The notes: generated by a model from the sequence alone, not told the origin. A DNA stretch of 64,000 bases from Pseudoips prasinana (GCA_951640165.1 OX621251.1:30838893-30902892), one strand, 5' to 3'; positions 51,690 to 64,000 are shown, numbered from the stretch's first letter. A program made the numbers and translations.

Positions 51690-52925
51690 AGCAACAGGGT
51701 TCATTCGGACGGGAGAGCTGGTGTTGGAAGCTCGCCAGCGCTGATAGACTCACCGGCTCGGGAACTGCCACTTCCGTACTAACGCGCATATTAATCAGTG
51801 CGGGATAAACAGAGAAGCCATTAATTGTGTGCGTAGTAGGTAGATAGGTTCTGACGATTCTAGTTGACGCTTACGTTTTCTTTGTTTGTTTTCTTGTCCT
51901 AGCGAACACGGCCTCTTTGAGAAACATTTTGATACGGAGGCTGTTTCCCTGGACCTCCCGGTGAGAAGGATCGGCAACCGATGCCATGTGTGCATCACAT
52001 GGTGCCGATCTTAACCACCTTTACCATTGCTAATACCCTCACTCCTACAATATTAACATGCTGCAAGGCGTCTCTCTATGAATGGAACCGAAGATACAGA
52101 TCAGAGGAGCCTCCGTAACAAAAATGTTCTTCCTAGATGCAGTGGTGTAAAGTAGACAATTATCAATGTGTGATTAAGTTTATGTGTGAGGAACATAGTA
52201 GTTACTCAGATGCTGACAGGTCACGGTGGATTATCAACAGAAATAGGGTCCATAGGTTCAAACTGAAACAGGTTCGCCATCTGCTGTATGAATGTCACAT
52301 CAACGGCCCTCATCATCAAAGACATGGTATGGAACAGGAGATCAGCTTTCCAAACCGCTGAAAACATATATGCAGTTATCTGTAACAAGACAGAAAATTA
52401 TTCTTAAAAATCATTATTCAATGGAATAAATAATATACCTTGCGTAAATTACATTCTGTAGTAAATTAGTAAATTAATGTAAAATTCTAATCTTCAATCT
52501 ATCACTAAAATGTTGAATTCAGAAATCTCGCAGAGGAAAAACGTGGTTTCTGAAAACATCACGAGTGACGCATGCTCCACTTAGAAAATAGTAAAAGAAA
52601 AATAAACTGTAACATACTAATGTTGGCTTGATTGTGATTGTTTGTGGATCAACAACCACAGTCATTATAGAAGAATTGAATTGAATTTAAACGAAATAGC
52701 TCTTGGCAGCAATAAAGCATTATGATTGGCAAATTTATCACGCCATCAAATAGTAACCAAACATAGCGCTCCATGCCCATCTACAGCTCGAACTCGTTAA
52801 AACCGCCATTTTAATATGGCGGTTTCAGTCGTCATCATCTGTCATGTCGAATGTATGACAGGTGTCAAATGTCGAACCAAACTATTAAAACGTTTTTAAT
52901 GTGAGCAGAAAAAAATTAGTTTATT
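51690..52925. other. Gene-free stretch with retroposon-like text
   Basis: 51900-52080 ('gtttccctggacctcccggtgagaaggatcggc') and 52085-52370 look like old LINE sequence by composition, but I cannot assign them. Confidence 0.4.
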
Positions 52926-52927
52926 AA

Positions 52928-53235
52928 AAACTAGCTGTGCCCGCGGTTTAATCGCGTTAAACTTTATAAATTATCACAGGTATCCCGTAGGTGATAGCGT
53001 GATAATATGTAGCCTATATGTTGACCCGACCTCTTAATAATATTTTTGCAAAATTTTTAGTAAATCCATGCAGTATTTTTTGAGTTAAACCGGGACATAC
53101 ATACAGACAAACAGATAAAAATTCTAAAACTATATTTTTGACTTCAATATCGATTGTAGATCACACCCCAAATATTCTTTTAATAAATATTCAATATACA
53201 GTTTTGACTTTCCCACGATTTTATTATGTGTAGAT
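52928..53235 (+). repeat. CTAGCTG repeat, long form (copy 6)
   Basis: AACTAGCTGTGCCCGCGGTT to 'cagttttgactttcccacgattttattatg', matching 19589-19915. Confidence 0.75.
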
Positions 53236-53540
53236 TAAACGAGCGTTTATGTAATGAAATCCAGATCGACACGAGTAAAAATAAAATACAACTTCAAGTT
53301 TTTATCACAATCGCAAGTTGTGTAGTTATCTCCGTAATATTTATTTTATTGGAGACCATTTTATGACAATGATCACCCACATAGAGGGTAAAATTTTGAA
53401 TACACTTGCACATACAGAGAACCATTGAAGCGAATATAAGACCACCCATTGTATTGTGGTCTGATCACAATAAGCGAATTCAATCCAGACGACCTTTGGA
53501 TGGATAGGAGTGAGTCGTAACAGTTTAATATTTATAACAG

Positions 53541-53710
53541 ACTAGCTGTGCCCCGCGGTGTTACCCGCGTTAAATTTTATAAATTTTCTTTGCTATAAAC
53601 CTCATGGAGCCCGAGACCTTTCCAACGAATGCAAAACCGTGGAAATCGGTTCGTGCGTTCTGGAGTTATTGCGTCAGGAAGGAAAACCCGACTTATTTTT
53701 ATATAGTAGA
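53541..53710 (+). repeat. CTAGCTG repeat (copy 7)
   Basis: ACTAGCTGTGCCCCGCGGTG, then 'gcgttaaattttataaattt' and a different tail ending 'atatagtagagat'. Confidence 0.6.
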
Positions 53711-53799
53711 GATATTTTAATATAACGTTCTAAAAAACAGCTACTGTTCTACGCGTTACCAAAATACGACAGTCACAAACTTTTGTCTATTAAAATTAT

Positions 53800-54570
53800 T
53801 TGTATTTTTTTTTTATGTTATATAGCGTCAAACGAGCAAGCGGGTCACCTGATGGTAAGTGCTCACCGCCGCCCATGGACACTCGCAACACCAGAGGTGT
53901 CACGGCTGCGTTGCCGGTCTGAGTTAGCAAACAAGTGTTGCTGACCCTCCCCCCCCCACCCCAATGAGCTCTGTCGACCTTACTCACGCGCAGATACACA
54001 ACATTAAAGTTATTAATGTTATTATTAAAGAATGTCTTCTGTAAGGTGGAGGTACTTCCCCAGTCGGGCTGCTCTTTGAGCGAATGAACGCTGTGCCCTA
54101 CCTCTCTAAAACTTGTATGATTGTTACCTTTGTTAGTACAAGGTAAAAACTGTTATAGAACTGTGACTTTGATATCATAGGTATGACATAAGTTCCCGGC
54201 TGGCATCTCCCCGGCTGGGCGCCGCCCCTGGGACCGCTGGCGTTTGGAGGAGGAACTCCACTAGTCTTGTATAAGCGGTCCCTGGAAGAGGTAACCTGCT
54301 GCAGCTCAGGTTGCCTAAACGCGCTCGTGCGTGCTGGGGAGAGAGGGAGGCATTCGGGCCCCTCCACTCCCCGGGTGAGAGTCTCGCGGACGCTTAGTGT
54401 GCAGCGGGGGTACTGGCGAGATCGTTCACGAGTATCCAGAGCCCCCGCTACCAGCACTGTGTGGCTGGCTACCGTGGTGGTTTTAGTGGGTCGTGCCCTA
54501 CAAAACGTGCGATTTGAGGTCGTCACAAGCTCTTTCCTTTTCTCGCACACCTTTATCACCTTAGCTAGCA
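53800..54570 (+). repeat. 'GGTCACCTGATGG' repeat and G+C-rich LINE 3' fragment
   Basis: 53800-54110 matches 44340-44640. 54180-54570 is G+C rich ('gctgcagctcaggttgcc', 'ggctggctaccgtggtggttttagtgggt'), typical of lepidopteran LINE 3' UTRs; its long frames are not credible genes. Confidence 0.5.
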
Positions 54571-55517
54571 AGAGGTCGGATATGATGATTTCTTAAAATA
54601 AAATTAAGTTATGTTAGTACAACATTGTTTACAGTTATTACCGCGACTAACCATTTTTGTTATATTCACGGGCTGACTGGCGCAGCGGTGTTGCTCCGCT
54701 ACTGAGAGCGTCGAGTTTTTTTAACTACCCCCACTGAATTGTTTATCATACTACTAAGGCTGGTTACAAGCTGCACTAACGGACAACAATAAAGGTATAG
54801 TCGCTTTAATACCTGCAAACAATGTTGTATATAACGTTACACGATACTCGAATGTTTAAAGCAAATATTCAAGTTCAATAATTAAGCTATAATTGGAACG
54901 AAGTTCCTTATAGCGCGTTGTGAAAGGGGGCTAGACGGATTTTTTTTTAAGAAAAGTTGTCACGACACTTTTTGCAGATGTGCGGCGTGCGCATGTTTCT
55001 CTGTCTGTCTGTCTCTCTCTCTTATAGAAAGCAAGCCAGATATTTTCATTTCTATTTCGCATTAACAGTGTGGTGTCGCGACGATTATTTTTGTTGAGTG
55101 TATACAGGTTTTTTGTACATAATAAATAATAAGAAATAAGTTCGTTCCATCCGGGTGTCCCTTGACACCTCTCAAGTTTTTTTTATAAGTTACTTCATAA
55201 GTATTTTTATTGTTTACCAATTATATTACAATGTCACCTGTTGTCAACCCACACAATATTGTATGAACTACTTCATGATAATTTCTAAGAACAGCTGTAT
55301 TAAACACGCTGTATGAAATAAAAGATAGTTCATTCATAATAGTACTTTGGAACTATTATTTATGTGAAACAGGTATGATATTTATACGATGTTACCCGTT
55401 ACAACCCGCTCCTAGATATAAGCTGAATTTAATAATGCTGGTAACATTGCATTGCGATATACCAAAAAGTATAATGTTCTGAGCTGACAGGTGTCATGAA
55501 AGTTACAGCGGCCACAC

Positions 55518-55587
55518 ATTAAAATCCAAAATAATGTAAAACATTTTTGTGTTTACAAAAATGTTTTACATTATTTTGGATTTTAAT
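55518..55587. other. Perfect 33-bp palindrome
   Basis: ATTAAAATCCAAAATAATGT... with its exact complement around GTTT (55551-55554). A second, weaker inverted repeat follows at 55606-55646. Confidence 0.95.
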
Positions 55588-55769
55588 ATATCTTATATAA
55601 TATATAATAAATCTCAATAAACTTGTTTAAGTTTATTAAGATTTATGTTAGCAAGTTTTTTTAAGTATATTAGAAAATTCTCGGTGTAGTAGAAAAGCTT
55701 AAGGAGATATTAGTAATTTCTGATCTTGTTTCAATAATATTTTAAATTTTTTGTACCCTGTCATTTATC

Positions 55770-55930
55770 CATGTCCCTACCCCATCTCATCAGAGGGAAT
55801 ATCTACCAGGGTACGGGCAGGAGCGTCTCTCTGTGAACTTTGACATTCATATTACGATCGCGAACCCGACCCAAGTGTGTATGAGGCCTTTGTACAGCTG
55901 TGGACGCCTTTTGTCTGATATAATGATAAT
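55770..55930 (+). repeat. LINE 3' end
   Basis: 'ccctaccccatctcatcagagggaatatctaccagggtacgg' to 'aggcctttgtacagctgtggacgcc' and (AAT)n; same layout as 62395-62610. Confidence 0.6.
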
Positions 55931-58799
55931 AACGAGACGTTGCATATGTTTAACTGAGGATGGAAAAGGTGTAAAGGTTTGTTTACGAAGACCGGTAACT
56001 TCAAGGAGACAGATACGTTTTCATACAAAATTGGGCCCGAATGTAAAAAGATGAAAGTGGTGTCAATTAATGGGTCTATAAATTATCAGCCAATCACTAA
56101 AAATTCCATGGATTTGGTCAATCTGTGAGCAGAGCTATAAAAGATTTAGTAATATAAGGGAGGTTATGTACCAATCTATACTAAACAGCAGATTTTTAAG
56201 TGCGATTGATGTTTAATAGTTATCCGTGTCCAGTATGTTAGCAAAGGTTGTACAAGTTAAGCAATATCAGAAATCCGTAGGGAGTCTGCAATATCGAGGG
56301 ATATATAAACAAAACAATGAAATATACTCAAAACACACACGCACTAAACGATACAAGAAACTAGTGACCGATCATAGATTAGGATTCAAAGCTGTCACCA
56401 GTCACTGTCAGCATAAATAAAAAATATAGTTGCCAAACATAACTAATAAATCGATATGTGAACGATAGATAACCGATATTATGATTTCTATTTATTTTGT
56501 TGTTATTTAATTTTTTACTGTTGAAATTATGTAGACTTTAGATGTATTTTATAATTATTTTGATTAAATCGGTTATCTGGAGTCTGGAGCAAGAGATTTT
56601 ATATTACATCGTTTGAACTCATTAACGTTAATCGATTATAGTAATAAACAACCAATTTAATTCATGACTTATACGTATTTTGAGAATTCTCGTTTTCCAG
56701 ATTGTAAATTGAGTAAATTTTTAACAATTTGAAATAGAAAAATATAACCCTTTTTTTAAACCATATCTCAACTTATTACAGTCAGGCCAAAAATCCCGGT
56801 CTCATTTTATAGAATACAAAAAATATCCGGAACTGGCCACTTTCAATAATATTTAAAAACTAATCATGACATTTGAAAATGGAAGCGCAAGGGATTTCAA
56901 ATTCAGAATACCTATTTTGAGGATCGATATTTCAATGTTTTGTCCGTCATTGTTTTTTTTTCTTTTTAGTGCGTCCCACTTAGATAAGAAATTTGAATCT
57001 CGAAATTGTATAAAAATAAATTCCGAGCTACCTGGGTAATTCTACGTGTCTTGTTGCTATTACCTCGTTAGTTTTTATTTTACAATGTAAATAGGCAATT
57101 AATTGTATTAGTCATTGAAGAAAAGTCGTGGCACTTAGAAATGCTATAGGAAATCGTAAATTTCCAGCGTGAATGGTGTCGCTATTTCCGAGTACACTGG
57201 CACAGCTACAAAATTGCCAGCCTTGAAAATTTTATGGGCCACATTTTCGTGGAAACGAATTTATGCCGTTTCATTATTATTTATTTACTTTATTAGAACA
57301 TAAAAATGAAGATACTCGTCGTAAATTTCGATCTTATGAGATTTTGGGTTTAGCTAATGAATTATAGTTTTTTAGGGTTCCGTAAAGAACTTGCAACTCT
57401 TATAGTTTCGTCATGTTATTAGTCTGTTCTTTATGCGCACCTTAACATAGAAATGTTGATACTTAAAAGCTATAGTGTGGTAGGAATATGCATATTAATC
57501 CCGCCTACAAAGTTGAGAACAATATCTTAACAAAAAATTGTGGTACGGCCCACATTCAAAGCAGAGATGATTTTATTGTTTGTCTATTGCATTGCGGGGG
57601 TGTATTTGGATACATGCATAATTTCAGAAATGTTAGTAAGAAGTGTAAGATAACATTGTGTTTAATCTTCTTTTATTGTATCCATTTGGGCCAAAATTAG
57701 GCTTTAAAGAAGCAATTATCGTGTACTAGCTGTTGCGTTTCTATATTATTATGTTGAAAGCATTCACGATATGACTATAAGTAGTCACACTTAGGGGTGT
57801 ACACTTAAAAATATATCGATATTTCAAAACATCTAATCCCAGCATCGATGTTTATCGATATATCGACAGGAAAACTTCGATATCTTTTCACCATCGAATA
57901 CTTTCCACATAAGTATAAACGTATGTGGAAAGTATTACCTTGTTCCAGTGAAAATCGGAAAGTTTGTGGTCCTTGATTTTGTATGAGTGTATAATCAGAG
58001 ACTAGAGTAACATAGCTGTATGTGTGTAATTATAATGTTTTTTTTAAGAATGTTTCTTGAATAGAATTGTATTACTAAGATAGTGGTGAGATGGATACGT
58101 ATACCTACTTAGTAAGTGAAATAAAAACGAACAATTAATAGAAATATTTTGTAACATACCACAAAGCTTCAAAAGGTACCTGCAAAAACTTACACCACTT
58201 TACCTATTTCACACCAATGCTCTTTAAACAAACTTTGCATAAATAGTTTGCTTAATCTTTAACCTTGCATTCTATTACTTTGTTAATTTATTATTAAAAA
58301 TATATGTTTCGATGTTTCTACAAATAAATATATCGATTTATCGAATACGATCTATTTATTTTTGATTTCATGTCCATAATATCTTATGATGATGCCTTTG
58401 TATTTTTATTTATGTTTTGTTTTGGTTTGGAAATAAATTTATTATTATTATTAGCTTTACACTAAGATCAATCCGATATATCGCATGGAAAACATTGAAT
58501 TAATTCGATATATCGATGTTATGTGAATATCCTAGACTCACTATAAAGGACACAGAAAAAAATAATCGTGTTTATCACACAAACATTTGTCTCGTGTTGG
58601 GATCGAACCTACGACCTCTGGCTTAGCAGTCAGGGTCACTAGCCGCACCAACAAGCTAGTATAGGCAAAACTAGTATTCAATTAGTATTCTACCTAGACC
58701 CCTACGATTCTTACTTTACTGCAGTTCAGCTTAGGAATCCATATAATTCTAGTTAATTTAGAAATATAAATTACCTCCACAGGTATTTATTGAGCCATA
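55931..58799. other. Gene-free A+T-rich stretch
   Basis: Includes the 5' piece of the GGGTTCCGTAG repeat (57372-57420), a cluster of TATCGAT-type sequences (57.81-58.51 kb) and an inverted S2 SINE (58553-58668, minus-strand box B GGTTCGATCCC). No gene supported. Confidence 0.5.
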
Positions 58800-59015
58800 T
58801 AGGTACAGACGCCAGCACATCAAGCTACCCCAATCTGTAAAATTTGCCCAATTTAAAGTGAACCTTATGTTTATGAATGAATGAATAATTTATTTGGTAA
58901 AGTAACAGGACTCATTTTGTTAGTAAAACCTATGTTAGTAATTATAAAACAATTATGTAGTACGCAGTCCAATACATCTATTTGCACAGGGAGCGACCCC
59001 TCACATGCGTACCCC

Positions 59016-59501
59016 TTTTTTTTTTTTTTTGATTAGCCAGGGGAATGCTAATGCATGCCACCCGCAAAAAGTGTCTGCGGGTGGGTATGTCGGACTCGCA
59101 CCGACTAAACCTAACCTGCCGTGGACTTCTTCAGGCGCCTGATACGGGGAGCCCCGGGAACGCGGGTATGCTGCTCCGGTGCCCCCTTTTGCGCCGTGTC
59201 CCAGATGGTCGGGACACGCACCCGGGGAGAGCTGTGGGTGCTCTCCCCATTTGCCGACTCCTGCCAGTACGGCACAGCGACTGCGCCACAAACAGTTCGC
59301 TGTCTTCCCGGGGCTGCTTGCACGTGGCGGCAGTAGAGGACACTTCTCATACTGCCACCGCAACCCCGAGGGGAGTAGGGCTAACGGCTGCCGCCGCCGC
59401 CCCGACGCCTCCTCCATCTACGAGCGGGGTCGGCTCGTTCCCGATCCCGCTCGGCGGCCTCCATCTGGAGCATGACTGCTTCGCAGTAGGAGACCACGGC
59501 G
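59016..59501 (-). mobile_element. Retroposed G+C-rich LINE 3' end with poly(A) tail
   Basis: Flanked by CACATGCGTACCCC (59002-59015 and 59502-59515). Poly(T) at 59016-59030 marks its 3' end on the minus strand. Related to 45635-45770. Overlapping long frames are composition effects. Confidence 0.9.
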
Positions 59502-59517
59502 CACATGCGTACCCCTG

Positions 59518-61800
59518 CTATAAACTAATTACGGACGTTGACAACTTACAGCAGCGGCCCACATACAAGCAGTCTAGTCTACTGGCTATACATTTAAGAA
59601 TAGTGTTGGGATTGTCCCGCACACGGCGCACCATGGATGCACATCTTTTTCGCATCGTTGCATAAAAACAATCTACACGGGCTTCAGCAAACATCCCTGA
59701 TGCGCTGCAATACCGGGGCAGCCCCACCAACACTCGGAACGCGTTATTGTATTGTACACGAAGGGCACTGTACGATTTTTTAACATAGTTTGCCCACAGG
59801 CTGCAGGTATAGAAGGAGGTGCAGTATGCACGGAATAGAGTTTTCTTCACATCCGTAGAACATCGTGCAAACCTGCGAGCTATCATGTTAGCTCTAACCG
59901 ACAGCGCCCTTCGCTCTCTTTCAATATCGGCATCATCCTTCAGGTCGGTGGTCAAAATATGTCCTAGATATTTCGCTGTAGATACTCTATCAAGCGGCAC
60001 ACCATTCAATTTAACTGGTGGCACAGAGCCTGGACACTGACCACCGGCCTGAAAGACCATGACCACACTTTTCTTATCATTATAGACCAGTCCGTGAAGC
60101 TTAGCATAGTCTTCACAGATGGCCATCAATCTCCTTAGACCGCAAATGGACGCGCTCAACAAAGTTTGATCGTCGGCGTATGATATGTTATTTACACACA
60201 CTCCATCAATGTAACAGCCAACTCTCTCCTTGTTGAGCGCCTCAATTAGCTCATTAATGTATAAATTAAAGAGTGTAGGTGAACTCAACCCCCCCTGTCT
60301 CACACCACACTCTAAAACATACGATTCCGAGAGTTTTCCAGCCCATCGAACGTGATTGATCTGATTTCCATACCAGTACTTGAAGGTACTTATTAGCTCA
60401 GGAGGCACTCCAGATGTCTCCAACTTCCTCCAAAGAATACCGTAGGAAACCAGATCAAACGCTTTGGAAAGGTCGAGGAAGCCAGCATATATCGGAGTTT
60501 TACGATCAGTATAGTATTTGACCACCCACTTCAAACACAAGATTGCACTCTCAGTAGATAACCCGGGTCTAAATCCGAATTGATTGTGGTGTAGGTGAAT
60601 ATATTTGTCAAGTTGTGTGTTAAGTAGGCTGTCAAACACTTTCGCTATTACCGTAGCCAGAGAAATGGGTCTGTAGTTGGACTTCGCCCCTATATCACCT
60701 GTTTTGTTTTTTAGTATAGGTACTAGACTTAGTCATTTGGCTAGGCAAATAAGCATGGCTCAGACACAAGTTAAAGAGCATCGCCAACACTCTTGAGAGA
60801 TGACAACCCGCGTACTTTAGATGCTCGATACTCAGACCATCATGACCCGGTGACTTTCCTTTAGACATCGCACTTATGACACGTCTGATTTCTTTGGTTT
60901 TAAAGTTAGTTCTCAAGTCACTATGGTCCACAGTATCAGTCATGTGCGTACAAGAATCCAGGGAAGAATGAACCCTAAAATGATCCTTGAAAAGGTTAGA
61001 AATACGTACGGGATCAGTCTCGCCATCGACGGTCACGGGGAGGCCAGGCTTACTACTTAGCTTATTGGTGTGCTTCCAAAAGGAGCGAAAATCATTACGA
61101 GAATGGTGAAAAGCCAACTTGTCCATTTTTATTTGTTCTTCATGGTCTTGACACCATTACAAACGAGATCTAAAAATTTTTTTGGTTACATACATGTCGC
61201 AGAATATTGGACCCTCCGTTGGTCTACCCACCTCTTCCCACGGGCGCAATTTCCGCTTGGCCTCCCCGTGGGCCTCCCTAACATGCGAATTCCAACCCGT
61301 AACATGTTTTCTCTTTTTGGCCTTCTTGGGACCTCGACCCACCATTGCTGACTCAGTGAGGGCACGTACTATATTAGTATACATACTGTCGATAATCTCG
61401 CGATGACCGTGTTGTTTACAAATTTTACTACAACAGTTCGTGAGCTCGTTTGGGAAATCAATAAGTCTGAGTCTTTCATGACATGCTACCGTATAAGACT
61501 GTGTTTGGTCAGGATTTCTCTCTCCCCAAATCACAAGATTATCAACAATTCCCACCATACATTGCTTGACACAGACATAATCAAATACACACTCAAGTAC
61601 AAGCGGGTAGTGGTCAGACCACAGCGTGTCATATTTTACGCTAGCTCTCACTACCGAGTCACGAGCAGCTTTAGTAACCACACAGTGATCAAGCCACCTC
61701 CTCGAACCGTGCGCATCACTAATAAACGTGTATGTGTCTGACTGTAACCCCAGTAAATCTACATCTACACAGACCCACTGAAGTTCATTACAAAAATCAA
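59518..61800 (-). pseudogene. LINE endonuclease C-terminus plus reverse transcriptase, frameshifted
   Basis: From the 5' side: CVDVDLLGLQSDTYTFISDA, WSDHYPLVLE (endonuclease SDH); frameshift near 61.14 kb; FRSFWKHTNKL, SAMSKGKSPGHDGLSIEHLK; frameshift near 60.68 kb; NQFGFRPGLSTESAI, AGFLDLSKAFDLVSY, ECGVRQGGLSSPTLFN, ISYADDQTLLSA, TAKYLGHILTTDLKDDADI, YNNAFRVLVGLPRYCSASGM, stop at 59518. The N-terminal half of the endonuclease is lost. Confidence 0.85.
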
Positions 61801-62394
61801 TTTATCATTTATGTGATAAAGTTGAAAATCTATAAAAGAAATTTGACAGATTGGGGTAGCTGGATGTGCTGGCGTCTGTACGTTTATGATTGAAGAACCA
61901 TATTAAGTAGTGTAATATTGCATGCAGTATACGAATCGTAAACACAGTAATTTATCTAAGTATTGCTTATTTATTACGCAATGTTTTCTGCGGCGGCGTA
62001 ATTATAAAGAAAACATGTTCGAACTTGTTCAACATCTATATTTGAGATAGGCAGGCAAGAGTCGGCAAGACTGGATAATAATACGAAAATATGTATATAT
62101 AACAAAATTCTCTTCGTAGCTATTCTGACTGACAGCTGAATCCATGGTGAGACATCTTATTCGTATTTTGAACGCTGCACCAACTTTAATAGATTAATTA
62201 GGGATGGCGATTCTTTGATGAAAAAGATCGATTTTAAATAGAAATCTGATAATCGATTCTCGAATAAGTCAAGAACGAAGAGATAAAGATCTATTTGTGA
62301 AAATTGTTTATGATTTGTTTGTGTTTTTAATACAAATTTACGACTGACGATCACTGTGCCTCGGTGAAGCAGAGGTTACGGGTTCGATCCATAG

Positions 62395-62760
62395 AATATC
62401 ATCACCCCATCTCATCCCGTGGGGGGCGTAGAGATCGACCAAGGGAATACCTACCAGAGAACGGCAGCAGCCTTTTTCTGTGAACTATGACCATCAAACT
62501 GCGATCACCAACCCGTCTGCCAAGCGTGGCGATTATGGCATATCCCCCCATTCTTTGGGGAGGCTCTTGTCCAGCTGTGGACGTTGTTTGGCTGACATGA
62601 TGATAGTACAAGAAATGCTCAAGAACGATTAAAAAAAAAATTAAAAATGTTCAATCAACCCGTTTGGCATTGTGGTAATTATGGCGTGTTCCCATGTGCA
62701 TGTGTCCGTGGAGACTTGCTAAGCAGTGGACGTCTTTGCCTCTGACATGAAGTGGTCATA
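62395..62760 (+). repeat. Two LINE 3' ends
   Basis: 62395-62610: 'caccccatctcatcccgtggg' to 'ctcttgtccagctgtggacg' and (GAT)n. 62690-62760: a shorter tail 'gtgtccgtggagacttgctaagcagtggacgtctt'. A tRNA-like head with GGTTCGATCC precedes at 62350-62390. Confidence 0.6.
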
Positions 62761-62834
62761 GGTGTGAGTGAGGTTGCAAGAGTTCATCGGGGAGAAATGG
62801 TCCCGACTCGGTAGTATAAAAAATTATAATAATA

Positions 62835-63065
62835 ATATCCTAATAATATTATTCACACACGGCCATCTGATCCCAAACTAAGCAGAGCTTGTAATATGGA
62901 AAACAGATACCTGATATACTACATATAATTAGTACTTTTTTTTGTAAATACATACTAACAGACATGTTAATGCAAACAAATATCTGTCCTGGATGGGAAT
63001 CGAACCCACGACCTCCGGCGTGAAAAGCAAGCGTTTGCCAAGCACACCAAAATGCCTCGTAGATA
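62835..63065 (-). repeat. tRNA-headed SINE, family S2, full length
   Basis: Minus strand: box B GTGGGTTCGATTCCCA, body 'gacagatatttgtttgcattaacatgtctgt', 'agtatgtatttacaaa', tail 'caagctctgcttagtttgggatcagatggccgtgtg' and (ATT)n. Confidence 0.8.
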
Positions 63066-63750
63066 TATTATGTAAATGAGTCATCAAAACGAATCTAATG
63101 AGTCGAGGTGCCTACATATAATGCCGTGTATATGCTAAAGGGTCGTATAAGTGAACTTGTTCGTGGTAAATGCGGCTTTATTCAACCTTAATAACGTGAC
63201 ATTTACTTTACTATATACTTGTTAGTTATGGCATTTTAGTGGTTATAAAACGGCTACTTAGGTGCAATGTTGTTTTCTAAAGATACCCATAAACCACGCT
63301 TTTTGTTTACTTTGTCTAGTCTAGGCTAGTCTCCTTCAACTGTCCACCTGTCACAGCAGCTATTTATATTCCTAGGATTTCTAGGTAAATATCCAATGAC
63401 AAAATTTATATTTTATTTTCCGATGTGTCACTACTGCACTCAAATAACCCAGACTAAACATATAACACCTTGGTCCACCTGTCGCGTTTTTCATCACTAT
63501 TTATCACCGTGATTTCATCACCGCGAATCTCCCGATATTTGAATGGAGCCAAGTGGTGATGAATGAAATTTTCCTGACATTTCCCGGTAAAAGTTGCGTA
63601 AGATCCGATTTTGTTAGTACTGAGTTTGTCGTGGATTGGCCATTGCGGTGGGTGACGAAATACGTGGGGTGCTCTGAAAAATTTCGGAATTAATAAGACA
63701 AAAATACTTGAATGGACTTGAATGGCACAGGACCCTGTTGAATCAACTGG
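63066..63750. other. No feature recognised
   Basis: A+T-rich, no long frame or repeat family I can assign. Confidence 0.5.
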
Positions 63751-63993
63751 TTCTTAGGTATCACTATTGACTCAAAGCTACAATGGAGCCCACAAGTAGA
63801 AAAACGGTCCGGCAAATTAAGTTCTGCAGCATATGCACTGAAAACTATTAGACGGCTGACTGATGTTGACACAGCTAGAATGGTTTATTTCAGTTGTTTT
63901 CATAGTGTAATGTCCTATGGAATTCTTCTCTGGGGTAGCTCTGCTGACATTAACACCATATTTATATTGCAAAAAAAAATATTTAATAAATAA
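63751..63993 (+). pseudogene. LINE reverse transcriptase C-terminal fragment
   Basis: Reads FLGITIDSKLQWSPQVEK, then GKLSSAAYALKTIRRL and MVYFSCFHSVMSYGILLWGS, the post-RT region common to Jockey/CR1-type LINEs. An in-frame stop precedes it at 63739 and the A-rich end may be a truncation; the right edge follows. Confidence 0.8.
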
Positions 63994-64000
63994 AAAACCC

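Larger units (their letters stand above)
58876..61807 (-). mobile_element. 5'-truncated LINE with (ATTC)n tail
   Basis: Target duplication TTTATG at 58870-58875 and 61808-61813. The 3' end on the minus strand is ATTATTCATTCATTC, a short-repeat tail in place of poly(A), as in CR1-type LINEs. Its 3' UTR carries the insertion 59016-59501. Confidence 0.85.
58803..61881. mobile_element. GTAC-ended MITE, family M1 (copy 5), split by a LINE
   Basis: Left half 58803-58875 (GTACAGACGCCAGCACATCA...), right half 61808-61881 (...GATGTGCTGGCGTCTGTAC). Confidence 0.85.

Noticed and set aside
54098..54596. 157- and 109-codon frames on opposite strands
   Set aside because: Mutually overlapping, low complexity and within a LINE 3' UTR-like segment.
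59001..59665. Long overlapping frames on both strands
   Set aside because: They arise from G+C-rich retroposon 3' UTR with few stop codons; the segment has a poly(A) tail and target duplication.

Overview
This window looks like animal nuclear DNA, most probably from a moth or butterfly. It is A+T rich and intron rich. It is full of tRNA-headed SINEs, GTAC-ended MITEs, LINE 3' tails and the 'CTAGCTGTG...' repeat that I associate with lepidopteran genomes. The species is not identifiable from the sequence alone.

The only clear host gene is eukaryotic elongation factor 2 (eEF2), on the minus strand. The promoter and start codon lie near 29.4-29.5 kb. Six coding exons (ATG-only exon at 29421-29423; 28876-29090; 27243-27436; 25305-25502; 16362-16497; 655-877) join in frame to 323 codons, and the gene runs off the left edge. 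Introns 4 (8.8 kb) and 5 (15.5 kb) are swollen by transposons. All splice sites I could read are canonical.

Inside eEF2 intron 5 are: repeats and MITEs (1-3 kb); a complete Transib DNA transposon (3051-5889) whose 683-aa transposase keeps the RAG1-like D, D, E motifs, with RSS-like ends and a perfect CGGCG target duplication; a nested-palindrome MITE (7784-8316); and an AP-endonuclease/RT LINE (about 8.9-15.96 kb) split by a 3.4-kb element (9473-12895). That element has about 320-bp inverted repeats beginning CACAGTGG and carries a Transib-like N-terminal ORF plus an antisense IS630-like transposase fragment. Intron 4 holds an inverted pair of SINEs, a frameshifted Tc1 element (20013-21623), small repeats and a (GA)n microsatellite. 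Introns 2-3 hold a SINE and LINE debris.

Right of eEF2 (30-64 kb) no host gene is evident. The region is layered repeats: a 386-bp tandem duplication with a long hairpin (30.2-31.0 kb); a complete cecropia-type mariner (31872-33159); MITEs; a LINE RT ORF carrying an in-frame palindromic insertion (38.0-40.3 kb); a three-deep nest at 46.97-50.33 kb (repeat, then LINE, then both a 102-bp retroposon and a 1.2-kb long-TIR element); a broken LINE inserted in a MITE and itself carrying another retroposed fragment (58.8-61.9 kb); and a LINE fragment cut by the right edge.

The most interesting material is the pair of Transib-type elements. One is apparently intact, with heptamer/spacer/nonamer-like ends. 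The other has the same CACAGTGG terminus, unusually long TIRs and a truncated Transib-like N-terminal domain. Coordinates of repeats without stated target duplications are approximate.
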